From contig CM075656.1 in NCBI GenBank assembly GCA_037953625.1, forward strand, positions 85,517,001 through 85,581,000: a DNA stretch of 64,000 bases, written 5' to 3'. The stretch is from Crotalaria pallida (taxonomy: Eukaryota; Streptophyta; Magnoliopsida; Fabales; Fabaceae). The translations under genes were made by a program, and so were the position numbers. The notes under the pieces were generated by a model. It had not been told where the DNA came from. It saw only the letters and a program-made list of their open reading frames with translations, and made no database searches. This document shows, piece by piece, positions 54,051 to 64,000 of the stretch. Positions within the stretch are counted from its first letter, which is position 1, and every line of letters begins with the position of its first letter.

Positions 54051-55992
54051 GGACTTCAACCACATTTTGCACTTCATTCATGAACCTACTTTTCATTCAT
54101 AAATGGTTTTCACTACCTATCCCACACTCATAATATTTTATAATAAATATGACCATCATCAACTAACCATTTTCTTTACCCATATTTTTTTACCGTTAAA
54201 AAAACTAACTTCATTTTAAATTTTTTAACACATATTTACTCAAAATATTTTTTTACACGTATTCGTATACAAATTTATTAGAATAAGTCAATTTTGAATA
54301 CAGTTTTTATTCAATATAGCTTTTTCCATAGCAGAGAGTAAAAAAAATTAATCCAAATCATAAAAACTATTGAATATTAGTGAAAAAGAATATACATAGG
54401 ATATTTTTGAATTGAGTACATTTGAAAACAAAAAAAAAAATTTTAACCTCTGTCAAGCACAAATTAAAAAAATTAAGTCCGAATAAAAAAAATATATATG
54501 TGTGAAAAGAAAAATACATAGGATATTTTTTTAATTTATTACATTTGAAATGCAAAAAAAAAAAAAAAAAGGAGAGTTATGTGTTTTTTATTGTTGTTTC
54601 TCTTTCCTCCATGAGCCATGAACTCATGCTCTAATTAGGTCACGATAATGAAATTGGGACGAACGATAAGAGTCCCCAACGGTGATGAACGGTGATGACC
54701 GTTCGTAACCCATGTACGATCGTGATAGGTGCTCTTACTTTTATATTATTTTAATGTTTCATTTCTCAATAAAATATATCCACTTTGAGATTTTTATTCT
54801 CAATCCTAAAAATTGAGGTTTAAAAAAACTTTATTTTTAATATTGTTAAATTTGAAGATATTTGTTACAAATACTTGTTAAAATGAATTTTTTAAATTTT
54901 TTGCTACATCCCAAAATCAGAAAAATAAAAGTGTTAACAAATATTTAAAAATGAAGATGTTTTTATCTTTTCTACAAATTAATAATAACCAAAAATTTAA
55001 ATAAGGACTCCAAAAACATAAATCCATACAAATAAAGGGTTTTTTATCCATAAACTTCATTTTAATAATGGAAATTTCAAAGTGTCTCTAATTCATATTT
55101 TTTTTGGACACATAGGGAAATATTTTTTAATATCCTCAAGTCAGAAAATTAATCATATTATATCAATATATATATTTTAGGGGTCCTCTCAAAAAATACA
55201 TCTTTTAGAATGACATAAGTTATGGTCTCTACGCATGTTATATTCCAGTAAAGGCTTATGGGTCACTCTTTATTGGTATCGAGACTTCAATGTGAATTCG
55301 GAATTTTATTTTGGCTTCTTTTTTGCCAATAAATTAAGAGAATGTTACATTATAGAACAAATTATTGTTGTGGCATCTTTTTATGATTTTCACCAACACA
55401 TTATTTTAGACAGACACTTGTTGAAAAATTGTAAGAGTAATTTTGAATTTTAAAATAAAATAAAGTTTGTAAATAAAAAATGAAATTTAAATTCCAAAAC
55501 TCAAGAAAAAAAATGCAACTTTTGAGATTGAGATTCAAGAAGCTGGGCCGCAAGCCCAGAAAAAAGCGAAAAAGGGGGAAGAGAAGACAGCAAAGCAAGA
55601 AGGAATAAGGACATGTGGCACCGCCATTGGGCCATGTTAATAATCAGAAGTCACCTCATCTCTTTCTCAAAGAAAGTTAGGATTATTAATCAAGCTTTTG
55701 CTAACAAAATTAGAAAAATTATTAAACTAAAAAAATACATTTTTCAATAATGACAATGCGAGTGTTTTTTTTTAAAATAATTTTTTATCATATTTGAATT
55801 CTTAATAAATATTATAAAAATAAACACTTGTTATATTGTCTTTTAAAATAATAAAGTTTTCTTGGTCTTAATCATTAAGATTGAAAATAAAATTTTAAAG
55901 TAAATATCCTTGTCGAGAAATTAAATATTTAATTTTTTCATTTTTTTCAATATATCATTCTTCAATAAGAATAATACTGTATTTTATCAACA
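54051..55992. other. AT-rich intergenic sequence
   Basis: Long A/T tracts; 54394-54420 and 54508-54530 repeat 'acataggatattttt'. No gene or element with clear borders. Confidence 0.5.
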
Positions 55993-56165
55993 TGGGTTGG
56001 GACAAGTGGTAAGCGCTCGGTCTCGCTTAAGCAAGATCTCCAGTTCGAGTCTTTGTGAAGTAGAAAATTTATGTTGGGAGACTCACCAGCCATAATCAGG
56101 CACGCGTCGGATCCGGATGTAACTAGGTAGTACTTAGGGAGCCGGATGAGCACCCCAAAAAAAAA
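55993..56165 (+). mobile_element. tRNA-derived SINE
   Basis: A box in gacaagtggtaagcgctcgg, B box agttcgagtct, a body containing gagactcaccagcc and gcgtcggatccggatgtaac, and a poly(A) end at 56155-56165. A second copy lies inverted at 61545-61685. Confidence 0.7.
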
Positions 56166-56226
56166 TACACTATATTTTTAGATTTTTATTCGACCAAAGT
56201 AAAAAAAAAAAAGAAGGGGAAAAAAG

Positions 56227-56504
56227 GCTTAATTGCACTTTTGGTCCCTCAATTATCACAATTTAGCGATTTTGGTCCTCCAATTTTTAATTTGGCGATT
56301 CTGATCCCCCACATTTTGATAAGTTGCAATTTTGGTCCCTCCGTCAACTATTCCGTCAGCCACGTCAGCAAGGTTAACAGAATAGTTGGTGGAGGGACCA
56401 AAATCGCAACTTATCAAAACGTGGGGGACCAAAATCACCAAATTAAAAACGGGGGACCAAAATCGCTAAATTATGATAATTGAGGGACCAAAAGTGCAAT
56501 TAAG
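56227..56504. mobile_element. Foldback MITE, family C
   Basis: Ends ggcttaattgcacttttggt and ccaaaagtgcaattaag. The arms carry ordered blocks 'gattttggtcc' and 'gataagttgcaattttgg' with mirrored counterparts. The centre is ccgtcagccacgtcagcaag. Confidence 0.8.
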
Positions 56505-57129
56505 AACAAAAGAACAGGAGTATCTGACAAAAGAGACCCAAACTACAGGGACCCCTGACATATTTTAACAGTTCAAATTGCACTATATTTATTAGATATA
56601 TGTTCTAAAGTTCTTTTTTTATTGTTGTCAATATTTTTCATTATTAATATTGCGTTATCACATGTAAATGATAAAATTTGTTGTAAAAGTTTTTTTGAAC
56701 TTAAAAGTTACAATTTTCAATATATTTAAATTACATATATCTTTTTTATAAGTTCTATTGGGACATTTGTTCGTATTTTTTCATTACATATAATCTTGTT
56801 ACTACATGAATAAAACCATCTTAAAAAACAATTAAAAACATCTCATTTATTCTAGAACATCTCATTTAAGTTGGTTTATGCTAGAAATAAATGAGTTGGC
56901 CCATGAATAAACGAGACAAAGAATTCATGAATAACTGCTAAAATACAATCAATTTAACAATCCATCAATTTTTATTTTATTTTTGGTCAAGAAAAGCAAT
57001 TTTTTTTTTCAAATTTCATAGAACTAGTGGCACTCTTAGAATCAAGTGCATAACTAAAAACAGAGGAAAAAAACGTTACATAGTATAATTACAAAGGGAT
57101 GCACTACTGAGAGATAACATTAATATCAA
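56505..57129. other. AT-rich sequence between two family-C MITEs
   Basis: 56511-56575 resembles the right end of a family-A element (tatctgacaaaagagaccc). The rest is featureless. Confidence 0.4.
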
Positions 57130-57391
57130 GGTTTAATTGCACTTTTGGTCCCTCAATTATCATAATTTAGCAATTTTGGTCCCCCGTTTTTAATTTGGCT
57201 ATTTTGGTCCCCCACGTTTTGATAAGTTGCGATTTTGGTCCCTCCGTCAACTATACCGTCAACGGACTAGTTGACGGAGGGACCAAAATTACAACTTATC
57301 AAAACGTGGGGGACCAAAATCGCCAAATTAAAAAAGGGGGACCAAAATCGCTAAATTGTGATAATTGGAGGACCAAAAGTGCAATTAAGCC
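57130..57391. mobile_element. Foldback MITE, family C, next to the ADF promoter
   Basis: Same arms as 56227-56504, ending ccaaaagtgcaattaagcc. The centre is a short palindrome ccgtcaacggactagttgacgg. It ends 196 bases before the ADF start codon, next to the pyrimidine-rich 5' leader. Confidence 0.85.
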
Positions 57392-57587
57392 AAAAAAAAA
57401 CCTTACTATTAATAATATTATATTATAATAATAATAATTATTATTTGGGCACGCTCCACCACCACACACCTTTCCCCATTTCTCATATTCCTATATCTCC
57501 TCCACCACAATCGCTCCCTCCCCTCTCTGTCTCTCTTTCTTCTTATTCTCTCGACTCTCCTAACATTCAATCACCAATCTTTCAAAC

Positions 57588-59571
57588 ATGGTCAGTGTTT
57601 CTTTTCCACCTCTTTCTTTTTATTATTTATTACACTTCATTCTTAATTTTATAATAATATTACCTTTAAAATTAAAAAAAAAAAATTAATTGCTCAAATT
57701 TTCTAGGTTTTCAGTTTCATCATCTGTTGAGCTCAGTTGATACTAGCTCGATTTATACTCGATCTCACTGATCCCCCTGAACTTGAACTCTCTATTCAGA
57801 ATTTGCTTATTTCATTTTAATAAAAAAGTCTTTTTTTTTTTTTAATATTATGATGGCGTGTCATTTGCTTTCAGATCTGATTCCTCTATCCATTTCACTG
57901 TTTTTTTCAATTGAATTATTATTCCCAAATGGATCCCTGATCGTGCTAATTTTTTCATCACCAGTGATGGGTTTGATCTATCGAGATGAACTCTGTGATC
58001 TGATTTTTGTGATTTGTGGATTTATTATTTTTAGGTTAAACATTCTCGGATTCGATTTATTTTATGTCGTCGTGATTATGGCTGAATTTTTATTTTTAAT
58101 TAACTAAACCATATTAGATTCTTTTATTCAACTTATCTCTGTGAAGTTTTTTGTAAAGTTCAGGTCTTTTGATCACATCATTTTATCCCCTACTAAATCG
58201 CGCATCGGGCAAAGTCCATTGTAGTTTTTAACGGTGAAGGATTATTTTGCACCCCATATGAGAGTTAAGGTTCTTTGTACACATTTTTTTAATATTTAGC
58301 GACTAAATAGCACATCACGCAAAGTTCAGAGGTGTTTTTTAATTATTTTTAACTTGATCTGATGGATAAATTTTTTTTTTCCCTAGAAAGAAGACACATC
58401 CAACATAAGATGATCTTTTCTTTTTGGTGTTTACTTATTTTGGCTATAATCACTATTTGTCTCTATCCACATGATTTAGTCTAAGCTATACTTATATTAG
58501 CATTGTTCATTTTGTTGGGTGGTGACATATTACTATAGCACAGGTCATTATTCATCGTATGCCTTAATTCTTAAAGGTAGAATTAAGTTTTTCCCCCTTT
58601 TTTTACTAGTCAAGCCTGCTATATCAACAACACTTTGTTTAACTCTTTCCTTGAGTTGAAATTAAGTGATAAACCATATTCTAGTCTTTGAAAGATACAC
58701 GTTTTCAATTAAGTTGTTTACAAATAAATTTCATTAATTTGATCCCTCAAAGTTCAAATCCCCAACATTTAATTCCTTCCGTCAAGTCTGTTCCTCACCT
58801 TGTATACCTTCATTATTTAGATGATGCACTAAAATATTGAGAATTTAAACTAGGATGAGGGATCAAATTAATTATAAATTTAATATGCAAGGTACCAAAT
58901 TGATGATGATTGTATCTTTGGGGCATGACAGTTTGTTTTTACTTTGATTGGCGGCAAGATTATTACCTTATTTGTGTTTGATCACATGGGATTCTTCCTA
59001 TTTTTTTTTTTTTTTTGTGCATGGCATTGATGATTATGATGTGTCTGTTACTGCAATTGTATAGGCAAATGCAGCATCAGGTATGGCAGTCCATGATGAC
59101 TGCAAGTTAAGGTTTATGGAGCTCAAGGCAAAAAGGACACACCGCTTCATAGTTTATAAGATTGAAGAGGGTCAGAAGCAAGTCATTGTGGAGAAGCTTG
59201 GTGAGCCAGGCCAAGGCTATGAAGATTTCGCTGCTAGCCTTCCTGCTAACGAGTGTCGTTATGCTGTTTATGACTTTGAGTTTTTGACTGAAGGGAATGT
59301 CCCCAAAAGCAGAATATTTTTCATTGCCTGGTAATGTTTGGTCTTAGATCTGCTGATGATAGCCTTCCAAGCTTTGTAATGAATTTTAAGTTGCACTAAC
59401 TTTAATGATTTTGTTTGAAGGTCTCCTGATACATCAAGGGTCAGAAGCAAGATGATTTATGCAAGCTCGAAAGACAGATTCAAGAGGGAGCTGGATGGGA
59501 TTCAAATAGAGTTGCAAGCAACTGATCCTACTGAGATGGGTCTTGACGTGTTCAAAAGCCGTGCCAACTAA
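57588..59571 (+). CDS. ADF: Actin-depolymerizing factor (ADF/cofilin)
   Basis: Severs and depolymerizes actin filaments in the cytoplasm. Three coding exons: 57588-57590 (only ATG), 59065-59330 and 59421-59571, with GT..AG introns; 139 aa. A first exon that ends right after ATG is the conserved layout of plant ADF genes and explains why the start is invisible to ORF searches. Ser6 (MANAASGM), the site phosphorylated by calcium-dependent kinases in plant ADFs, is present, as are the actin-binding FMELKAKRTHR, the YAVYDFEF strand and the long-helix segment SKMIYASSKDRFKREL. The length is normal and no damage is seen. The leader at about 57455-57587 is C/T-rich. The 1.47-kb first intron may carry expression-enhancing sequence, as in other ADF and actin genes. 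Which ADF paralogue this is cannot be decided here. Confidence 0.93.
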
Positions 59572-60819
59572 GTGATTATGAATAGTAGACTTTTCTAATG
59601 GGGAGCTAGCTCCCCTTAAGCCCTGGTTATGCATAAGGAAAATGTCCATAGTTTGTGGGATGGTCAACCTGACTAGTTATGAACTCAAACTATCAATTTT
59701 CCCAGTTGTGGCATAAAGTCTATTGCACATTTGACAAGCTTCCCTTATTGCGGTGTATTTTATGATTTGTGATTTATACAACCTTTGCGTTTGAGTGGCA
59801 TTTTAGTTGTCCTATCCTATCCATCTAGTTGAATTTGTAACTGTTTTGTGTGATCAGACAAAATATGGGGTTTCTCTTATTTAATATTGACATTTGTGGT
59901 TTCACTAATGCCATTTGACTTCAGTTGGCTAATTGGTATATGGTTACATTTTTGTATGGGTATGCAAAGAAGGCAAGCTCCATTTTGTTTATTAGCCGAG
60001 TGTTCTTGCTTGAAACTGGACATACCTCATTAATCACGTATTCATGTATAAGTGGTTTATGGTCATGCTTTCTTTAGTTGTCTCTATATCGAAGCCTATA
60101 TAGCTTTCATTCTACAGTTGCATTTATGATTTCTAGGATGGTTTGTTCTGAATGAACAACTTTAATGGTCTCGGGGGTTTTCTTTTTCATGTAGAAAAAG
60201 AAATTCATTTCGAAGTGATGCAACCACTATTTGAAGTATTAGGTGAGCTGAAGTACTTGTGAAGACACATTTTGACACTCAAAGCCACTAAAAGCTTAAA
60301 GAGGTTTTTAACTTGAAATGGAACCGACATTTCTTATTTTTCAGTCATTAGGCGTAACTGAGTAGATGATATGGGATGATCATGATGTTAGGGTAGAAAT
60401 CATCATTAAAGGGATACCTTGGTTCCGGATACGTGGTAAGCAGATAACTCTGACTCCAAAGATACGAACAAACTTATTTCAACGGAGGTTTGTGGTTGAA
60501 GTTGAACAATGCAAGAAGGGATGAATCTGGTTTTCTGATTTCTGAACTACAACAAACCCAGCTCACATATACATTGACGTGCAGAGCAGTGAGATGGCTG
60601 CTTTAGTGACGTGTCCTTGGTGTTAATCCTGTGGGTGCCAAAAAAAAAAAAAAAAATTACAAGGCAAAGGTTTTTTCAGAGGAGGAAGGAAGATGAAAAT
60701 GATGAAAGCCCTAGTATGCTATGAAAATCCTGTGTAGAATACTATTGTTCAGACAGACAACATATTTGACCTTTTGGTTGTTTTGGATTTCTATATAGGT
60801 TATCGAATAAAAAAACTTT
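59572..60819. other. ADF 3' UTR and intergenic sequence
   Basis: The first few hundred bases are probably 3' UTR. Nothing else recognisable. Confidence 0.5.
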
Positions 60820-61345
60820 GGCTTATTTATGGTTTTAGTTCCAAAAAGTTGGAGGTGTTTTAATTTTAGTCCCTAGAAGTTTTTTTTTTGACCTTGACTA
60901 ATTATTAATTATTTTGAAAATTTGGTTTTATTCCATGCCATTAGGAAAAATCCGTTAACTGTTAATAGGATTAACAAAATGTCACATCAAGATACATGTG
61001 TGCAAGTATTGCATACTATCGGTCGCATGACGTGGATGATTTTGACCCGCATGAGCAAAAGGACGAAAGCCCAATTCACAAACACATTTGGGTTGGGCTT
61101 TGGCCCTTTTGCTCATGCGGACCCGGACCATCCACGTCATCCTACTTGTGGCACGCGATACTTGCACACTTGTATGTCAATGTGGCGTTCCATTAATCAC
61201 GTCAGCAGTTAACGAATTTTTTCTAACGGCATAGACTAAAACCAATTTTTCATAACAATTAAGGATTAGTCAAGGTAAAAAAAACTTTCAAGGACCAAAA
61301 TCAAAACACTCTCAACTTTTAGGAACTAAAGACATAAAAAAAGCC
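60820..61345. mobile_element. MULE-type MITE, family B
   Basis: Termini ggcttatttatggtttta and the complement ending aaaaaaagcc, flanked by the perfect 9-bp duplication AAAAACTTT (60811-60819, 61346-61354). The centre has a strong palindrome: cgcatgagcaaaagg ... cccttttgctcatgcg (about 61050-61120). Confidence 0.85.
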
Positions 61346-61544
61346 AAAAACTTTATCCTTGTCGATGGAAAAGTGGATTAGTTCAAGTAAAACTAAAAGA
61401 GCCTATGCAATTTCATTCTTGTTTTTTGAGAAAATAAGTGGGTTACTAATGGAATATACAATTTTCATACGTACTAAGTAAAACTTAAACAAAATGAAGG
61501 GGAGAGTGTCATGGGAATTTTATTTTTTTTTGCCCATTTGGTTT

Positions 61545-61685
61545 TTTAAATACTACTTAGGTACATTCGGATCCGACCTGAGTCGCGTGTCTAACTATGA
61601 CAAGTGAATTTCTCAATGTGAGTGTTTTCTGCATCAGAATCGAATCCGAAACCTTAGTTAAGCAAAACCGAAAGAGTGTCATGCG
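61545..61685 (-). mobile_element. tRNA-derived SINE, inverted copy
   Basis: Read on the minus strand it follows the order of the SINE at 55993-56165: gcttaactaagg, the B-box region ggattcgattctg, caca/gagaaattcactt, then gcgactcaggtcggatccga. It is more diverged. Confidence 0.55.
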
Positions 61686-62143
61686 AATTGTTTGATATAA
61701 ATCATTCTGAATCTTGACAACATGGAGGTGTCAAATAATCCACTTCGAACCAGGTAGGATTACATAAAGCACAAAACTCTCCCTGCAAAATAAATATATA
61801 TAAAATTCAATGTGAAATTAAACCGGTTTAAAAGTTAATATAATTATAAAATAATGTGAAATGGATGAGGAACTGAGACAATTTTCGCCCAATGTGAGGT
61901 AGAGAGGTTCAAATATTAGAGTTGATCTCTATACCAATTCATTTGGTCTTAAGACTAAACGTTTGTGATAAAAAAAATTATCAAAGGTTTAAATATATTT
62001 TTATTCATGAAGTATGAGTGATTTGGTTTTAGTTCATGTAACAAAAACTAATCCGAGACCCCTGTAAATTCATTTATTTTAGTTTTATTTTTTTTTTGGT
62101 AGATCATTTGTTTTAGTTTTAGTCTTGACTATTTGTTGGCAAG

Positions 62144-62161
62144 TATTTTGCACATATTTTT
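62144..62161. repeat. SINE target-site duplication, left copy
   Basis: GTATTTTGCACATATTTT, identical to 63230-63247. Confidence 0.85.
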
Positions 62162-62303
62162 TTTTTTATGAACCAGGGTATCCACCGCGCAACTGGGTGA
62201 CTAATCCCTCGCACCACGATCGGGCCCTTTCGGGGGCAGTAAGGCTTGCTCCATTCACATGTGTCTTGGGAAGGACTCGAACCCGCAACCACATGCTTAA
62301 CTG

Positions 62304-63182
62304 TAGGGATGACAATGAGACACTGCAGATGGGGATCCTCGCGAGGAACGCCCCGTTTGAGACCCGAGATTGGGGATTTTTCCTCAGCGGGGGCGGGGAG
62401 GGGGGGATTTTTCCCCCGAACAGATTTTGGGGCGGGGAATGGGATTGGTTCCCCCGTTCCTGCGGGTTCCCCGTCCCCGAAAATTTTAGTTATATGTCCT
62501 TGAATATTTAGGCTTTATATAGTTAAAAAATAGGTTTGTTAGTAACTTCACATATATTATTATAATTATAATTATAATTATTATTAGAGTGAATGGACAC
62601 TTTGATCCCTCAAGTTTTTCGACAAGGACACTTTAGTCCCTCAAGAAATTTAATTCATTTTTAGTCCCCTATGTTTTCCAAAAGTACCAATTTAGTCCCT
62701 CATGTTTTCCAAAAGTACCAATTTAGTCCCTCATGTTTTCCAAAAATACCAATTTAGTCCCTCAACGAAGTGGCTAGCGGAAATAGGACAGGACCAAATT
62801 GATACTTTTGGAAAACTTTGGGAACTAAAAATGAATTAAATTTCTTGAGGGACTAAAGTGTCCCTATCGAAAAACTCGAGGAACCAAAGTGTCTCTTCAC
62901 TCTTATTATTATTAACGATTATTTTAACGATTTTTTTAAATTGAATCTCTTGAATTTTAACGATTATTTTTCTGTAGTGTACAAGTTTAAAAATGCTATT
63001 CGACGTTTGAATTTTATAACAGGTCAAGTTGAAGTTAGGTTCCCTGTGGGGATCCGTGGGGTGATGGGGGTTAATCAACCCCCGACATGGGGAATGAGGA
63101 TGGGGATGGGGGGCAAATGAAACCCGAGGATGGGGAATGAGAAAGGTCTCCCCGAGCGTTCCTCGCCCCGTTGTCATCCCTA
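62304..63182. mobile_element. Non-autonomous hAT element inside the SINE
   Basis: Termini TAGGGATGACAATG and GTTGTCATCCCTA, a textbook hAT TIR. Flanks share tgcttaa (62294-62300, 63183-63189), offset by a few bases on the left, so the 8-bp duplication is slightly altered. It is an inverted relative of 1212-2080, with the same GC-rich ggggat-repeat ends and the same nested foldback. Confidence 0.85.
62586..62903. mobile_element. Foldback MITE nested in the hAT element
   Basis: Starts agagtgaatggacactttga and ends aaagtgtctcttcactct. It carries a local tandem amplification of the block 'catgttttccaaaagtacca' that is not present in 1504-1792. Confidence 0.75.
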
Positions 63183-63247
63183 TGCTTAAGGGACACAAGC
63201 CCCTTCCACTTGTGCCAGCCTCCGCTGGTGTATTTTGCACATATTTT

Positions 63248-63366
63248 GGTTCCTTTTCTATGTTTTAAATTTGGTTCATACTCTATAACATATTAATATC
63301 TTATATTCAACCCGATAATGTTTTTGAGTAATTGAATATTGGTCTCCAATCATGCCAATATACTAA
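63248..63366. other. AT-rich spacer
   Basis: No feature seen. Confidence 0.5.
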
Positions 63367-63615
63367 GAGTGAAGGGACGCTTTGGTCCCTCAAGTTTTTC
63401 GAAAGGGACACTTTAGTCCCTCAAGAAATTTAATTCATTTTTAATCTCATGTTTTCCAAAAGTACCAATTTAGTCCCTCAGCGAAGTGGCTAACGGAAAT
63501 AGGACAGGACAGGGACTAAATTGGTACTTTTGGAAAACTTTGGGAACTAAAAATGAATTAAATTTTTTTAGGGACTAAAGTATTCCTGTCGAAAAATTTG
63601 AGGGACCACTCACTC
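63367..63615. mobile_element. Solo copy of the hAT-nested foldback MITE
   Basis: Starts agagtgaagggacgctttgg; the right arm includes ggacaggacagggactaaat and ends gagggaccactcactc. It is the free-standing counterpart of 1504-1792 and 62586-62903. Confidence 0.75.
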
Positions 63616-64000
63616 ATATACTAATAAACCAATGACAAAGATTAAAATCAAAATAAATATTTTAAACTTTGCAAGGACTTGGATAAAAAGAAAAAGACTG
63701 AAAAACCTCTTAATTTTTAAAAAATAAAATAAAATGTTACCCTCCTTGTTGTTTTAGGATATAAGGTTATGAATTATGATCGCGTCAATAAAATTCATGT
63801 TCTAAATTCAATAAATTGTAATACACGCGAGCGGAACATCAAGAGCAGTAAGAGGCAGAGTATGAGCAGACACCAACTCTGAATTGCCAACCTTTATCAT
63901 CGATTCAAAACTCAAAAGGTACACTCCACTTCTTCCCCATATTTTCACTTCATCTCTTTTCTCTCCGTGTTTTTCTGTGTCATCCTTTCTCTCATGTTCA
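63616..64000 (+). other. Possible 5' leader of a gene that continues beyond the window
   Basis: From about 63810 the composition becomes less AT-rich, and 'caaaactcaaaag' at 63906-63918 is followed by a splice-donor-like gtacac and a C/T-rich stretch, as in a non-coding first exon. No ORF longer than a few codons supports a protein here. Confidence 0.25.

Larger units (their letters stand above)
62162..63229 (-). mobile_element. tRNA-derived SINE split by a hAT insertion
   Basis: On the minus strand: a head with caccagcggaggctggcaca (A-box part tggcacaagtgg), then after the hAT a B box gcgggttcgagtcc, a body with gggcccgatcgtggtgcgag and a poly(A) tail (complement of the T run at 62159-62168). 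It is bounded by the 18-bp duplication GTATTTTGCACATATTTT (62144-62161, 63230-63247), which proves that both halves belong to one insertion. Confidence 0.8.

Noticed and set aside
57850..58107. 85-aa hydrophobic ORF
   Set aside because: It falls in the first intron of the ADF gene, is T-rich and has no family resemblance.
1..64000. CRISPR arrays, bacterial operons or an integrated virus
   Set aside because: No regularly spaced direct repeats, no prokaryotic gene clusters, and no reverse-transcriptase, coat or replication genes were found on either strand.

Overview
The window is AT-rich nuclear DNA from a flowering plant, most likely a papilionoid legume. The basis is multi-exon genes with GT..AG introns, a CYP83-type P450, legume-style RLP and F-box proteins, tRNA-derived SINEs, and many MITEs whose ends read like TTTTGGTCCCT or CTCCCTCCGT. 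The legume call rests on recalled family resemblance, not on a search.

Layout. 1-3.1 kb: AT-rich sequence with the end of a MULE-type MITE, a SINE, a hAT element carrying a nested foldback, and a Tourist-like MITE just before a cytochrome P450. 3.1-5.1 kb: the P450, carrying a one-base frameshift. 5.75-7.93 kb (minus): a five-exon HhH-GPD DNA glycosylase. 8.07-11.5 kb: a 3.4-kb Mutator-like element with ~160-bp TIRs and a 10-bp TSD, holding a GRF zinc-finger gene and the C-terminal remnant of a MuDR transposase. 11.6-12.2 kb: a foldback with a GGCGCC-rich core. 13.6-15.4 kb (minus): a 5'-truncated LRR receptor-like protein. 15.5-23.4 kb: intergenic, with Stowaway, MULE and Tourist MITEs. 23.4-30.4 kb: an intact 19-exon LRR-VIII-1 receptor kinase of the At5g49760/HPCA1 type. 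30.8-31.6 kb: a MULE MITE with a nested foldback. 32.1-34.8 kb (minus): a five-exon pterin-4a-carbinolamine dehydratase. 35.5-37.2 kb: a copied F-box 5' fragment and then a PPR gene. 39.8-42.3 kb: the full F-box gene. 42.8-44.2 kb (minus): a type II membrane methyltransferase. 47.1-49.3 kb (minus): a CCR/DFR-like reductase with a GC-rich first exon. 49.5-54.0 kb: a Tourist-like MITE, a hAT MITE, a Stowaway MITE and a broken PIF/Harbinger transposon. 57.6-59.6 kb: an actin-depolymerizing factor whose first coding exon is only ATG. 60.8-64 kb: a MULE MITE, a SINE split by a hAT that itself contains a foldback, another foldback, and possibly the 5' leader of a gene leaving the window.

The genes do not form a pathway; this is ordinary plant gene space in which every intergenic stretch is partly built from small DNA transposons. 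Spliced coding lengths computed from the proposed exon borders are whole codons for the glycosylase (461 aa), the receptor kinase (957 aa), the dehydratase (162 aa), the F-box protein (387 aa), the reductase (329 aa) and the ADF (139 aa), which supports those models. I found no convincing undescribed defence-like or biochemical system. The most interesting items are the nested transposons with readable target-site duplications, the F-box 5' end copied upstream of the PPR gene, the GRF-plus-SWIM cargo of the MULE, and the cysteine cluster of the receptor kinase.
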